From positions 900,767 to 964,766 of the forward strand of contig NW_019091369.1 in NCBI RefSeq assembly GCF_001949145.1: a stretch of DNA of 64,000 bases. Direction: 5' to 3'. The first letter of the stretch is position 1. Each line of letters begins with the position of its first letter. A model generated the notes under the pieces. That model did no database searches. It was not told the DNA's origin and worked only from the letters and a program-made list of their open reading frames with translations. Below are positions 36,701 through 49,700 of the stretch, piece by piece. The DNA is from Acanthaster planci (lineage: Eukaryota > Echinodermata > Asteroidea > Valvatida > Acanthasteridae). The position numbers and the translations under genes were made by a program.

Positions 36701-37981
36701 TTGATTAAGGGAACTTGGGAAGGAAACTGGCATATATCTGGTTTGTCCCTGCAACTCTGCCCTAGTGCTAGGGAAATCGGATCTGACTTCAAACTTGGTT
36801 GACTCCAATCTCAAATTAATACTTCATTCCCGTGAAGAGGATAGGATAGTATGCTGTGTGTCACTTTTTTATCTCTGGCCAGCTGAAAAGAAAATGCTGG
36901 TGGGATGGTTTGCCGAAAAGTCTGAAAACGTGGATGAAGCTTTTCATGAGTCGTTTCTGCCCACTGCACCTTGTTTTTAACATGCGGATGGGGTGTGCAC
37001 AACTGCCCCTGTGATGGGATTAGTCATGATAATGAACCTGTGCTTTAGTCAATTCTGGCTTAGGAGTTAGCCAGTCACCATCGAGGGCCTATTTGTGGCC
37101 ATGTACACCATCAGACCTCGTTGCCGTGGTTCTATGATTGCATTAGAAACCTTTGAAGATGCCCCGGCACGCTTATCATTCAAGTTAACCTGATCACAAC
37201 ACCTGGCCTGCAAGGGTGTGTCCTCTTCCAAGTGAATGGGATCAATCATGTGGCAATATAGCAGACAATTTTTAAGTGTAATGACAATTCCAATCACTCT
37301 TTGTACCTGCTCATAAAACTTCTGCCCAGTGAACATAAATGCTGCCCTCCATTGGCCAGTAGAGAGAATTCCAACAGAGTCTTTAGTCTTCACCAGTGTA
37401 CAACAGTTGCATTCCAAATTCTGTAGTTGGCTTCACTGTTTTAAAGCAAGTGTTGTTACTGTCAGTGACATATCATTACTAAGTAAAGCTGTGCTGTGGC
37501 ATTTTGCTTGTTTACATTTTGGGATTTTGTTTTGCACATTGTTGATATTTGTTTTTGTGTTGTTTATGGTCACTGGAAAGTTTACGTTCTAAACCTATTT
37601 TACCGTGGTAGTTTTTTCATCTTCGTTACTTGGTTTACGCACACATGAGAGGGCGCTGTTGTGGCTGGCCACATGAAATGTTCGCGTTGTGCTTTTATTT
37701 TGGATTAAGAAAATAGAAGGGCAACTTGTACATAGAGAAGATTAATTCTGGCTTTGTATGAAGCAAATAACGGAAGAACAATTTCATTCAGTGACAGATT
37801 GAATGTTCTTTTCCATTTAAGTATTGCCGCCTCGTGGAATCATTGTTGCCCTTGTATGGTTACTTGGTAGGATTTTTTATTAGAATTTAATTGCTTTTTA
37901 TATTTGTGGCTTATTTTTCAGACGTTACGAGAGCTGGTGTTCAATGTTTTGAGGAAACTTCATCAAAACCAGACCATCTGA
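30724..37981 (+). CDS. MLX: MLX, bHLH leucine-zipper transcription factor
   Basis: MLX pairs with MondoA/ChREBP and with MXD/MNT proteins at E-box or carbohydrate-response elements, acting in nutrient-responsive transcription in cytoplasm and nucleus. The model joins 30724-30769, 32797-32895, 33331-33428, 33839-33935, 35471-35570, 35742-35826, 35943-36059 and 37922-37981. All phases agree, giving 233 residues, close to the short human isoform of about 244. A Ser/Gln-rich and Asp-rich leader precedes the basic region (RRRNAHTAAEQKRRDAIK, with the E-box contacts H, E and R). Helix-loop-helix (MIVPTCQQ...GSQKLSKATIL), zipper (QQKKKQEQEVENLRKEV) and the C-terminal dimerisation/cytoplasmic-retention region (VSDQVKFDVF, SFAELSACVFSWLEEYCKPQ, TLRELVFNVL) follow. 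The start at 30724 is the first ATG of that exon; upstream coding exons cannot be excluded. Confidence 0.93.
30950..31090 (+). repeat. Possible dispersed repeat fragment in an MLX intron
   Basis: This AT-rich stretch has repeated gttccgattt/gttccaattt/gttctgatttt words and an inverted aaaattgg/ccaattttt pair. It looks like an eroded repeat and carries no frame. Confidence 0.3.
31688..32150 (+). pseudogene. Eroded transposon gene fragment with BED/hAT-like zinc-finger motif
   Basis: Inside the MLX intron, a frame at 31688 gives MEKCNQKSAGRVQTFLEECE and stops after about 50 codons. In another frame, from about 31853, the peptide GLSDIIRHLETPKHKKK appears. It matches the 'G.sDI.rH..t..H' half of zinc fingers at the start of many hAT-like transposase proteins. 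The first half of the finger (C..C) is not clear, and frame changes and stops are present, so the copy is broken. A short Cys/His-rich frame just upstream (about 31537-31676, with CIHNQCGCIVCAHV) may belong to it. The family assignment is an inference. Confidence 0.3.
32797..32895 (+). CDS. MLX: MLX exon, Ser/Gln-rich leader
   Basis: Between acceptor catgcatcag and donor aca g|gtgaca. It encodes SMQDDDLPLSGQTSRQNSTS and then SLPGLNDGGLQLT, comparable to the serine-rich segment before the basic region in vertebrate MLX. 99 bases, phase 1 in and phase 1 out. Confidence 0.8.
33331..33428 (+). CDS. MLX: MLX exon, acidic run and basic region
   Basis: After acceptor cccatgttcgcag it encodes DDDDDTSDAYRNYKDRRR and the DNA-contacting basic region, ending DAIK at donor ataaag|gtactg. 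It is nearly identical to vertebrate MLX. Confidence 0.93.
33839..33935 (+). CDS. MLX: MLX exon, helix 1 and loop
   Basis: Acceptor cttgttgattgcag, donor aga t|gtaagc. It encodes KGYEELQMIVPTCQQVDSVG followed by SQKLSKATILQR, the first helix, the loop and the start of helix 2. Confidence 0.93.
34411..34866. mobile_element. Tigger/pogo-like non-autonomous DNA transposon
   Basis: The element starts cagtggaacgtcactatac and ends with the inverse (...gcggcgttccactg), flanked on each side by TA (34409-34410 and 34867-34868). That is the target duplication expected of the Tc1/mariner-pogo group. Inner subrepeats ctatac(c/g)gaaca occur in both arms. It is 456 bases long with no transposase frame and lies inside an MLX intron. 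CAGT-type ends plus TA duplication support the pogo/Tigger assignment. Confidence 0.65.
35471..35570 (+). CDS. MLX: MLX exon, helix 2 and leucine zipper
   Basis: Acceptor gtgctttccaacag, donor atgaaaag|gtacag. It encodes IDYIQYLAQQKKKQEQEVEN and LRKEVMALKIMK, the second helix and zipper heptads. Confidence 0.93.
35742..35826 (+). CDS. MLX: MLX exon, post-zipper segment
   Basis: Acceptor gattcatcttacag, donor gatgtg|gtaagt. It encodes NYEQIVKAHQ, a Gln/Gly-rich spacer and VSDQVKFDV, matching the vertebrate order. Confidence 0.92.
35943..36059 (+). CDS. MLX: MLX exon, C-terminal dimerisation region part 1
   Basis: Acceptor tctcggtgaatag, donor ccacag|gtacgt. It encodes FRAIMDSQFQSFNDSISVAS and FAELSACVFSWLEEYCKPQ, strongly conserved with vertebrate MLX. 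Confidence 0.92.
37922..37981 (+). CDS. MLX: MLX terminal coding exon
   Basis: Acceptor gtggcttatttttcag. It encodes TLRELVFNVLRKLHQNQTI and stops at TGA 37979-37981. Vertebrate MLX ends with the comparable TLREIVIGVLHQLKNQLY. Confidence 0.9.
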   Translation, partial: TLRELVFNVLRKLHQNQTI

Positions 37982-40900
37982 TCACCCATGGAATCTTAAG
38001 CTTACAGTTCCTTCACAGTTTTGGATCATCCTGCTGTTTCTGTCCGCTGGAATTATTTATTGCACACAGTAGAAAAACAAGCCATTTTAGAGAAGACGAC
38101 CAGTTAGCATACCTTGATTTCGAAAATGAATTCTCCAAAATACATTTTGAAATTAACTGCATTTTGTTGAGTAATTCCAAAATTTTCTGGCACCTTTGGG
38201 TGCTGTTAGATTGTGTAATCTAACGAATCTATGAAATTTTCAACATTACTTCAGGTGATGAACGTCCAGTGTGCTAAATATTTTTTTTACGTCTGCATTA
38301 CTTATCGCTTTTGACATGCTCTGTGTCTCACAAAGCTCTGAAAGTGAAAATACTTCTGGCACGTTTGAGGTTAGCGAAACTGAGATAAAAGTGTCACATA
38401 TATTTTTGGTGGTGACTAAAAGGGAGGCATTTTGTAACTGGCTAGATGGTGGCAGACCTAAAGGAGACTGATTTCCAAACCTGCTGAGCTGACCAACAAG
38501 TAAGAGGAAAATGGCCTATTTGGATAAATGGTGGTCGTCCTGTGGATTGTGTCTGGTTTCTTGTGGGTTTGCATACGTATATCTAGATGTTTCACTTGTT
38601 TTAAATATCATTGAGGACGTCAACAGGAAACATGAACAAGGAGAGGTTGGAAAACTCAAAATTAAAAAGTAATTAAAGACAAAGTTGAGAGCAGATTGTC
38701 AGTAAAGTAATTCTTTCACCGAATCGACCACTAAATATTGTACAGTATTACCCTCATTTTCAGTGTCATGTAGGGTAGTTGTTTGACGTCACTCGTCTTT
38801 TTGATGGAATTTATTTACCCTCATCCCTTTTTGCTGGACACATTATAAGAAACTCGTGAATTTCTTTTTCTTTTTTTTTTTAAAGCAGAGATAGGTGCAT
38901 TTGGGCCAGTGGTTACTGGCTGCACGTAAGCATTGACATGTCTCACAAAGCTTTCAAGTTATTTAAAAATTTGACTTCATTGTATTTCTGTCTATTGCAT
39001 GATAGGGGGGGTCATTTTCTTTGAAAGTACTCAAGAAATGCATATTATCAAAGCCACGTTAATTTGGAAATTACCTCAAAACACCAATTAAAAATGGTAA
39101 AAGAGGTCGTTGGAAATTAATTATAAAATTTGATGGATGTATTGAAAGTCAAGTTGATTGTTGCAGCAGTCTGTTCTAAGCTTAAGAGAAACTTTGCCAA
39201 AGTAGATTCTACAATATGGAAATGTTAATATTTTGTGTGTGGGCTGCAAGGAGCTTGAAGCATCGGTGACATTTTGAGACAATATTCTGCAATGAGGGTC
39301 TTCAGGTAGAAAGCAGTTTCACCATTAAACAAGGTTTCGGTATCACCATGCTTATTACTTTGCCATTTGAGACTGTAAACATTGTCTCAACAATGTGGAA
39401 TCCACAAGTAGGATTGTTTCATTATTATTTGACTGCATGTGGCAAAAAAAAAAGATATTTGAGGAAATTACAGCAAGAAGAAATGACACAGTCTTTCTCT
39501 GCAAAATGTGACAACACAGCATGAGGCCGTTGATATTCAAAGTGCTTTGGTGGATTGGCTCACTTAATTATACACTCCAGTTTCATGAGTTCAAGATATA
39601 TCTAGACTTATTTATTTCCCTGTAATCTCTATAAGGAAACAATCCCTATAAGGAAACAAACTTCATATTAATTTGCAAGACTTTAGATTGGCATTGAAGA
39701 ATTCCACCATGGAGACTTACGATTTGCACCACCCAAGCATTCAAGTTCTCTAGGTTGAGAGGAGATCTGTTGTTATTGGGCAAGCGAAAAAAAAATAAAT
39801 TCTTTACTTTTGACCAATCAAATTTATTCATACATGTATGTTAAATGAAAGGGTAAATCGTACTTAATTTGATGTTTACTGTAAAGGAAGTGATTTTGTT
39901 GAACTCAGTGAACAAACTTGCACGAATTTTGTCCAAGGCATGTTGACCTCTAGAGGAAATCCTGACCAAGGAAAGAAAATGTTAATTATTTCATTTCTTT
40001 TGTGGTGTGAGATATTGCATTTTAATAACAATTACTGGACATATCAAATATTTAGGTGTGCAGCTCATGAAGGGGTCTTGACCAACAAATTTAGCTTACA
40101 TCTTGGAGCATGTACATGTGCTTGCCGTTCATACTTAGAAGAAATGTCACCGGAATAGTATTTTGGAAGGGTGCCTATATGAATAAATATAAAATGGCCA
40201 ACAGGTAATGCCTTGGTGGATGTATTTCAAATCCATCCCTTCCCCTAATTCTTGAATTGGAAAGTTTATGTTGAGGATGTTCACACATCCTTATAAATCG
40301 TTTTATAATGTGTATTTATGGCTTGATTGTTAAGAGGGAATATTCCAGGTCTAACATGGCTACCATTTTACCTCACATAAATTATGCAGTCCCAGGATAT
40401 CACAAAAGGTCTTGTAAAATTTCAGTTTTGATGAGTTTTCCAATCCATAAAGTTAGTGACGAGCACATTCACAATGCAAAGAATGAGTCGTGATATTTAG
40501 CCAAAAAAAATAGGGAGTACAGAATTACCCAGGAGTTAGACAGTGTTGCCAATTGTGAGGAAATTAAAGTAAAATAATTCCTAGAGAAGACATTAAACCA
40601 AATGGGAGTGCAAAATGTTTACTTACAGATAATTACAGGGGTGAGATTGTATTTGGTTTTAGTTCCTCAAACTGGATGACTCTTGGTGTCCATTTTAGCT
40701 CAGTTTTTTCCTTCGGGCGAAACATTACAATGCTACTGATGCTGTTCTTTAAGTGGCTGTTTATGCCAAGTGTCTCATCAAAACTGTGTTTCAGCAAAAC
40801 GTCTTGATATCTGGGGAGAAGGTTCACAATGCTTGCAGATTTTAGGAATAATAGTTAGGATTATGATGTCTATTTTGCATTAATCATTGTCCTGCAACTT

Positions 40901-43279
40901 ATGCACTGTAATATGACTTTTGTAAGTAGGATATTCAAGTAGAACCCCAAATATACTCATTTCTTTGCAAGTATCAAAAACGTGAATAATTTATTTCATG
41001 TTGGCACCCAATTAATACAGGTTGGGTACCCTTCCATAGCAATTTTCAAGTGTCCTGCCCTAACTATCGTTTGTTAGGGCTAGAAGAATGCATCCGCCAA
41101 GTTTGGGCTTGTCTGTCACAGTCCTGTCAGAAATAAAAATGAACGTAAACCACCTCACTGTTTACTTTTGTCATTCTTGTTCTGTTTGTACATTGTCATG
41201 TTATTTCCCCATACAAGTGCGTGCAAGTCCTGGAAAATTCAAAGATAAGTGGATCATCAAGGTACACCAAAAGCTCTCGCAGTAACAGGCCTAAAGGAAG
41301 TGGATATTTTAGCCTGAGTCATGGTTGCTGCATTGAGTCAGTTGATATTTATGGGCCGGTGATGAGTGTCACATATGAATGAACACGGTGTCGTGAAAGT
41401 TCAGGGGAAAGTCAAGGTGATGATTCATTGAATCTAGGTGTTTTCAGTTTTGGCAAGTCCTGCATGGCCAGTCCACTGAACCTGATTATTTTGTTTCTGG
41501 ATCAGAACTGTTCAGTAACAACAGAATACAGAAAAGCCTATCCAAATTTTTTGCTTTTTTTTTTTTTCCTGTGCTTTACGTACCCCTTGTTTTTGGATTT
41601 GCAGTCGTAATGGGGCATCCAATATCTTGCTACTCAGAGAATGCTGATGCAAGTGACTTTGTGATGCCGCCAAAAAGGAATGTGTTCCTATTCTAATTTT
41701 ATAAATTCTAAACGTTTTGGATTTTTTCTTCATTATATTTGAAACTGCTTCCAAGGAAGGAAACTGGATCAAGGAAAAGTGAAGGGAACTGGATTTCAGG
41801 CAAAAACCGATTTGAGGAAAAAGAGGCGACAACAAGAAATACAAGAGGATTAAACAGCATCCTGGTATATGAGAACAGTCCCAAGACAGACATGAGAAGC
41901 CATCACTTCTTTGAATAGTTAAGTTCCTTTTTAATTTGAATTCCTGCTTCTGTGATGTTGCTATTTTTAACAAGGAATATTGTGGTATCGCAGCGGTGGA
42001 GAGACAGAGGGAAAGTTGCCCTGTGATGACATGATGACAGTTTGTTTTTCTTTTGGGGGAGGGGCATTCTTTGTGGGACGAAAAAGAGATCAGACATGAC
42101 ACTCAAACACCATGTTCGGGGTTCTTGTTGCCAAGAGTACATAATAGTAGGGAAATATAAAAATGAAGCAAACACTTTCTGGATTTACTCCACAAACCTT
42201 TTACTGCATGGTTTTTTACTTCTATGTTCAATGTTGTAAACCATTAAACACTGTGCTTATGTATTTTGTAGTATAAACAGTTAAATAAATCTCCCCATAG
42301 CGTGTAATTTTGTTCCTTCCTTTTACAGAATAATTGGCTGAAACTTTGACATCGATCTTGGAGGTGCACTGACTCTGTCAAATCTGTCTACTTTAGTCAC
42401 AATATAGGCTTTTACACTTGTCAGTCACACTTTGTTAACACATGCACTTTCATGACCTGTAGGTTTGTGAGTACACTGTGGAAACTATCACTTGATGTGT
42501 GGTTGGGAGGAGACCTGTTGAGTGTTAGNNNNNNNNNNNNNNNNNNNNNNNNNNNNNNNNNNNNNNNNNNNNNNNNNNNNNNNNNNNNNNNNNNNNNNNN
42601 NNNNNNNNNNNNNNNNNNNNNNNNNNNNNNNNNNNNNNNNNNNNNNNNNNNNNNNNNNNNNNNNNNNNNNNNNNNNNNNNNNNNNNNNNNNNNNNNNNNN
42701 NNNNNNNNNNNNNNNNNNNNNNNNNNNNNNNNNNNNNNNNNNNNNNNNNNNNNNNNNNNNNNNNNNNNNNNNNNNNNNNNNNNNNNNNNNNNNNNNNNNN
42801 NNNNNNNNNNNNNNNNNNNNNNNNNNNNNNNNNNNNNNNNNNNNNNNNNNNNNNNNNNNNNNNNNNNNNNNNNNNNNNNNNNNNNNNCCTGACTCAACTT
42901 AAGAGAAACACACACTCCAGTTAGGAGGAACAAATGAACAATGATGGTATCTCTGCTGGTCTGCTCTTCAAAACTTAATGTGGCCAGAGCATGGGGTTAA
43001 GTTATATGGGTAGAAGCAAGGACCAAAGTAAATAAACAGGGGGATATACTAACAGAAAAATCCAGGGGAACTCAAAACAAAAACTCTATTTTTAGAGGGA
43101 CACTACTCCTATGAAAAGACGCTAACAAAAACTATAACAAATTTCTGGCTCTGCCACACTTGCCTGTCCATATGGTACCGAGAGATAGATCTAACAGGTT
43201 TTTTGTGCCTATTTTCATTTTAGACAGGTTGTATCATGCATTTATGTAACACAGATCAGGTTTCAAGTCTAACTGTGCA
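37982..43279 (+). other. MLX 3' untranslated region and flank
   Basis: No further gene seen. Candidate AATAAA signals lie at 39794, 40182 and 42284; the sequence does not show which is used. Open frames up to 196 codons on either strand near 41.5-42.1 kb have low-complexity, Ser/Phe-rich translations and are not called. A gap occupies 42529-42887. Confidence 0.4.
42529..42887. other. Assembly gap (359 N)
   Basis: Undetermined bases. Reading frames shown across the gap have no meaning. Confidence 0.98.
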
Positions 43280-43385
43280 TGACCATATAGTCGCCCGGTC
43301 CCTAATTTTGCCACCTATTGTCGTCTGATTGGTTTTCACAGTAGGTGGCAAAAAAATGATGAGGGACCTTGCAACTACATGGTCA
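43280..43385. mobile_element. Foldback element (family B, copy 2)
   Basis: Arms of about 45 bases: the left reads tgaccatatagtcgcccggt, then ccctaattttgccacctat. The right, in reverse complement, reads tgaccatgtagttgcaaggt, then ccctcat and ttgccacctac. The loop contains gtcgtctgattggtttt. It shares end structure and loop words with the element at 27593-27669. Confidence 0.65.
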
Positions 43386-46300
43386 CACACGTCACCCACT
43401 AAACAGTTTCGTTGCTCTGTGTAGGTACAAATTGTCAATGACTCCCCCCCACACACAGTATATGCAGTGTGAACAACCGCACCCCCACCCCATGTGCAAA
43501 CTTTATAAACAGCTCCTACTGGTCACTCTCTTGCCAATGAAATAAGGTATACACAAAAACCAAAAGGGAAACAAAATGCAACCATTTTTAAAAGGACTAA
43601 TGGTGATGTACGGTATCTTTATTTAACTTCATCCAAAACCAATCATACAAACAAGCACTGATACAACTTGGTCACCGCCAGGGAACCATCAAGAAAGAAC
43701 TTTTATTACAGAAAATCATCTAAATATTACTACAATATATATTATGTCAACACTAAACGCACATGACAAAGTCTCGTAGGAATTTATTCACACCAGAAAG
43801 TATTACTGGTAATAAAAACATGCTGGTGGATGTTACATCATTTCTTTAGACTATCATAAGCCTTGAAGAAGTCAATCGGATGCCTGTGGTCTCTTCCATG
43901 CACATTTTTTTGTACATTCCATCTGAGCGACCTGGATAACAAACCTCCATATACATGTATGTGCAGTTGTTTAAATCCGACTCAAATCATCTGAGCTTTT
44001 CTGGTTATGAACAAAAAGCCTTTCCACAAACTAGAAATAAATCAACAGGATGCAGGATATGCACGTATGAAATTACAATATCAAACATCCATTCTGGAAA
44101 GAGCATTGTCGTATGACAGTTCATGCTGTAAGAGTTAGTAACATTAGTCGTTACACCATCATGACAACATGTATGCCAAATTCTGACTAACAGTCACATG
44201 TTCAAATAAACATGCAATACGACCCATCTCTCACAAGGATCCACTCTTACCCTCTTGACAAACCAAGGAATGACTTCTAGAGGTTAAATCTGCATTGTGG
44301 GATATGACTTTACATTGTTTCAAAATCCATCCACGCATCAACTGAAGGCCATCAAGTAAAAAAAAAGAATGACTTGTTTGTCACGGCATACATAATACTG
44401 AAAGCAAAATAAAACATGACGAATTCATTTTAACCATTTCACACCGGGCCCACATATCCGTGTTGATTCTGCTGGGCCGGGTGACTTTTCATTTTTTTTT
44501 CTGTTTTCAAAATTCATTAAAAATTCATAAGTTCATTTACTGGACGTTTACACCCACACAAATGACCCTTTGGTGGGTCTCTAATCTGACAGACAACATT
44601 CATTGACGCCTGAGTATTTCAGCCAGGCCTGCCACCTTGTGAAAAGCGCCCAGATTGTGCGATGTTAAGTAATTTTCTTTTGTTCCCGAAACTGGCACAG
44701 TGCGCTGCTGGCGTCTTTTCAATACGGGCCAGATTAGCATGCAGTGGTATTGTATTGCTCATCACTAGAATGCTGAAGTGCTTTTGTCCCCGGTGGTAAT
44801 TCGCTCGCACTGAATGCTACAAACAGTGGTATAATCTTTCAAAACAATGAAGGATTTCCTCCGCTATTGACAACTGAAAAAATATTGCCAATTCCCAGCA
44901 GCCCCGTCTTTTGTTTCAAGTATGGTCTTTTGTGACAAGGCCCAGCTCTTTTGTCCGCCTTTGGGCTCCCCAGCTTCGTGTATAGAGCCTATGTCCCTGA
45001 AACCGGGGACTCTGGCACCAAGTGGTTAATGCAATACTTGATTAGCAAAATATCCTGGTTTCCACGAGGTGAAAGATATGAAATTAATAACTAACAGTGC
45101 TTATCCAATCAACATGGTGTACCTTTACCACTTAACAGAGAGTTGACTCACTGTCTGTGTACAATATTAGACACTAGAGCCTTGCCCAACAAAACTAAAA
45201 GAAATTCAACACTCAGGTGTAAAACAGATCAAAACTACTGATTTTTTTTTAGGGTATGAGAGAACAAAAAATACATTTGAGAAACAACTAACTTGTCCTC
45301 CAAAGCTGTTACTTACTTCACGTGGATCTGTGTACACAAACACCTGTAAGTGCACTGTAGGTGGACAAACATCCTCCACCCTAGTCAAGTTCTGACTCAG
45401 GTGGTTGGCGTTTCAGGGGAGAGTCCCTGTCACAGTTTGAAGAGAAATCCTTTCTATCCTGTGGACTCATTCAGTTTCACTATGCCTGATCGTCATAATT
45501 ACAAACGTGAACAGTCCCTCCACCCTCCCACAGGCTGTGAGTGGGCGTATCAACTTCATGCAGGTACTATGTTTAGACCAGGATTTCCTGGGTTTCCAGT
45601 CAAGGCGTCCCCAAATGTGCAATCAACCGTATCTGCTTATAAACTACAACTTTCCTGTACCTGATACCAGTACAAAGGCAATAAATAACAATGACAAAAA
45701 TGGCAGACTATCAAAATGCAATGCACACAAGTAACTGTAACAGATGTACGCACAGGAAGTAAACCACACTCTTTCAGAACAAGATGCAGAATATAGGTGT
45801 TCCCTAATTCATCATGACAAAGATAAAAATCACTTGCAAGTAAACAAATCAAATCAAACTGCTAACTAGTTTTATACTGCTATATATTTCAAGCACCTCA
45901 CACTGGACATGCACTTTAATCAATAGGCCTATGTGCTGATGATGTCACACTTTGTTGTATACATGTGCACTTTCCTACACAGCCAGAGAGGGCCCAATGT
46001 CCACGGTGAACCAGAGACACACATGTACAATTACAATGTACATTAATGTATACTATCCAAATTTATATGTCATATGTATGTCATATGAGGATGAAGAGTT
46101 TATGCTGACAACTAATTGTATTTAAACAAATGAAATGCAGTATTTTTCTTGAATGTTTCACAAGTGAAGGTATTCATGACAGTAACATTCAAACAACTGT
46201 GCACTAACGTTCATAATGTTTATATTCTTCAAATAGTGAAAGAGTATAAAATGTGTGCACAAAGAGTTCACAAATTATGAAATTAAAAAGCTCCCACATC

Positions 46301-46574
46301 ACACTTTGAAAAACAGCATTTATAATCTGTACTGTACGGTGCATGTGAGAATAATACAAACATGTATTTGAAAACTGCATCAAAAGTACTTATGACTCTG
46401 TTACAATGATACTGTAAAAAAATTGAAAACCCTCATGAAATATACACAGTTTTAGATAAAACTCCATATTTTTATGTTTAGGGGAAGGCTAGACATATTT
46501 ACAAATGTACAACTTGCCCAGAGGGCCTGCATGTAGCCTCAATGACAAGCCATTGGTGCAGCACAGTAAGGTGA
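43386..46574. other. Intergenic stretch between convergent MLX and MyD88
   Basis: No gene supported. It presumably includes the MyD88 3' untranslated region at its right end; no canonical AATAAA was found on the minus strand within about 550 bases of the stop codon. TACATGTA words occur at 43951-43960 and around 46020-46050. Confidence 0.4.
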
Positions 46575-46723
46575 CTACTTTTTGGTGAGAGCACTGTACA
46601 GTCTGCGCCAGAACCACTGTCTTAGATCTTTCTTGGTGTAATCACAGATTGTTAAATGGCGCAGGATGTTGGGCGGTTTGCAGTTCTCTACCATCACAGG
46701 TATCAGACGCTTGCTTCGTGCAC
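46575..46723 (-). CDS. MYD88: MyD88 exon 6: TIR end with box 3
   Basis: Acceptor ctcatttgtctgcag. It encodes KRLIPVMVENCKPP, LRHLTICDYT and the box 3 motif WFWRRLYSAL, ending KK and TAG at 46577-46575. Confidence 0.94.
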
Positions 46724-49700
46724 CTGCAGACAAATGAGCAAAATCAATTTGAGGCCCCACTGAATGTTAAGCGCCATGACGTACAATGGATTCATTTGCT
46801 GGGATTGATCAAGCAAATGACAGGGCCCCTACATGCATATGCATATGCCTCCTCTAACATTAGGAGAAGCCAAAGTCGGTTGCATGGTACTAGTTCGAAA
46901 GTGATGTCTTCTGACTTACTTGGGGCAATGCTGTGAGCAAACTTGGTCTGAAAGTTGCAGTCTTCACTCGTCAAGAAATCCGGGGACAGCACAATGATCA
47001 TACGCTTACATCTACGAGAATGGATTAGAGAAAGAGGATTACATGAACTCCACGAACAAGGCAAAAGAGGGTACCATGGCTGAGAATAGGGACATATTCT
47101 AGGAGAAAGATCAGCCTTTTGGTAAAGTCACACTGCATAAAAGTGGAAGTGTTGAGTATGCTTTGGGGAACATTTTTGAAGATGCAAGAAAAATAATCCC
47201 AATCACTTCTCCCAGGACACAGGTCGAGTTTCATAAACACACCCTGCAGGTGAATTTAACAGTTTTCACATGAAAATCGTCAAATTGCTTCACAATTTGC
47301 CTCTAACACCCATGGACAAGTAGTACACGTAAGTGTTTTAACTTTGCTTTTAGCAAAGCATCTGTGAGCACGCACAAAAGTTTATTTACATCCATGCATG
47401 ATTCATCAGCATTTGTTAATTAAAGGGGATTCCCCTCCAAACAGGAAGTACATGTAGTTACACGCACATGTACATTACATCATAAAAGACATTCCAACGG
47501 TATAGTTACAAACAACACTTAAAGGGGCTTGGGAATACCTGTTCTCAATGAGTTCAGCTGTGATGGTTGAGTAGGAACCTCCAGGCACTAAGTCCCTAAA
47601 ATCAATGCACAGTTTCAGGTTGTAGGGTTCTTTCTCCAGGACTGTCATCATTTCCTTCACAAACTCCCTGTCTGCATCAGTGAAGCAGACATAGGCATCA
47701 AAAACCTCCGGAGGGCCTGTGGAACACAGAGGAAAGGACAGTGCATTTCATAAGGTGGTTGTGCACGAGATCCGGCAACTTCTTTACTCAATATTTGATG
47801 AGTGTGAACTACTCACCAGCTAAATGCAGGAAACAGTCATCATGTTATGCCCAAATCATACTTGGGCGTGTCACAAGGACAACATAACAATGACTGATTG
47901 CAGCATGGCTGTAATTACCACACTAGTTCATGTACATTGTAAACACAATCTGGCCATCTGCATACACAGGGACCGCAGCCAGGTTCATCCATCACGCATG
48001 GCATTGAGTCACCTACAGCAGACACTTTTGTACACACTAAAGTAATCCTCCATTTTGTTTTGCACACCCACACACACACAACTTGACCACTGCCCTTGAT
48101 CTCTGACCACAGCACACTACCTGCTGTGGCAAATAAATTGGCAGTGCCCCGTGGACTGTTGCAAAATATGAGATTGGGAAGATATATTGTACAAATCCAT
48201 ACATGTGCTTGATTAAAATGATTCGCGCGGGTCACTTATTTGTGGCATTGTACCGTAAAACAATGAGTTTCATGAAATTAACACCAGGGCGGTCATTTCA
48301 GGAGTCCATGCAATACTGTATGTTTGTTATTTGCCCATAAATCTTTTTCTCACAATGATATCTATAGACCCTCTCCTTACATGTAATGCATGATTCCTTT
48401 GCCTCACTCAACTAATCTATTCTTTCCTAGCTTGTCCAGATACAGTGTACATGAACTTTGCTTTTAATCTCGTGACATTTTTAACCAAGTCTGTGTCCAG
48501 GGTTCTGAGAGTGTTTTCCACTTCGCAGCTTCAATCAGGACATTTTCTTCAGCGTTAAGGCATTCCTGAGCTTTTAGGCATCTTTACTTCCCCACTCTTG
48601 TAAATTCACACGGTAATTCATGTACCTCTGTTTATTATTTCTTGAGTCAAATAAAATATTTCACTGTTCAAACTGAAATCCACTCTGGTTAATGGTTCTA
48701 GAAGGCAAAACACTCTGTCCTAGTATCGACAAGAGTTTCACACAGCTACATGTATTACATATTGCACAGCATAAGTTTACCTCCTGCATACATGTATTGT
48801 AAGCCGGCTTACATATACATGTACAAGCAGCGTAAATGAATTCATATTGCCACACACATATACTTTCACTTTTAGCATGGTGCTATATTCAGATCAGGTA
48901 AACTATAATGAATGATTATCAAAATTATGAGTAGTCAAAGAACCCAAGCAGTTGGATTCACATGACAAACATGCTATTGTGAAAAATAGTTTAAATAAAA
49001 TGTTATCTACATGCATCTGAAGATAAACGGGGGGGGGGGGGGGGGGGGGGGTTGACGTGTGAGATCAACCACACCCTCTGATTCTCACCACTACTAATCA
49101 GGAAATGCCTTATCAAAATTCAAATTCAGTTTGATAGGATTTCATACTGCATTGTCATACGTGTAAATCAAAGAGATTCCTACAGAATATAACACAAATA
49201 AATAAAAGTATATGTATTAACTAGGTGGTGTGATTACAAAATTGAATGTATCACATTACAATTTTCTGAAAAAGTGAAGCCACTGCAATTTGAAACTCAT
49301 TTACGTATGAACACTTGACAAAATACTAGTTTTTCCAAAGTCAACATTATATATGCACCAGATGGAAATATCCTCTACATTTAATGCCGTTCCATCTTCA
49401 GAAATTAGAATCTGGAACATGTCCATGTTGGCCATAAATTTGTAAGAAACAGGCCATCTGTTATCCCTGAACCGGGCCACCACTTCCTTTTTCAAAAGGA
49501 AACTGCGTGTACATTTCCGTGCTTGTATTAACATGGTGCAACACAGAGTTTAGGAAGCAGGATACCAGTACATGGACATGTACCTGTACATGTGTCAACA
49601 TTTTCCCCATGCGACCCCATTCATGGACTTTCTTCCAATAAAAACCACAATTGACAAATGCTCTTCTTAAAATGGCCACACCAGTGGGTAATACCCACAG

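Noticed and set aside
41512-42102. 196-codon minus-strand open frame
   Set aside because: Ser/Phe/Leu-rich, low-complexity translation with no motif, no splice context and no clear coding bias. It lies in the likely MLX 3' flank and is most simply chance.
42421-42933. Open frames of 126-170 codons
   Set aside because: They consist mainly of the N gap.
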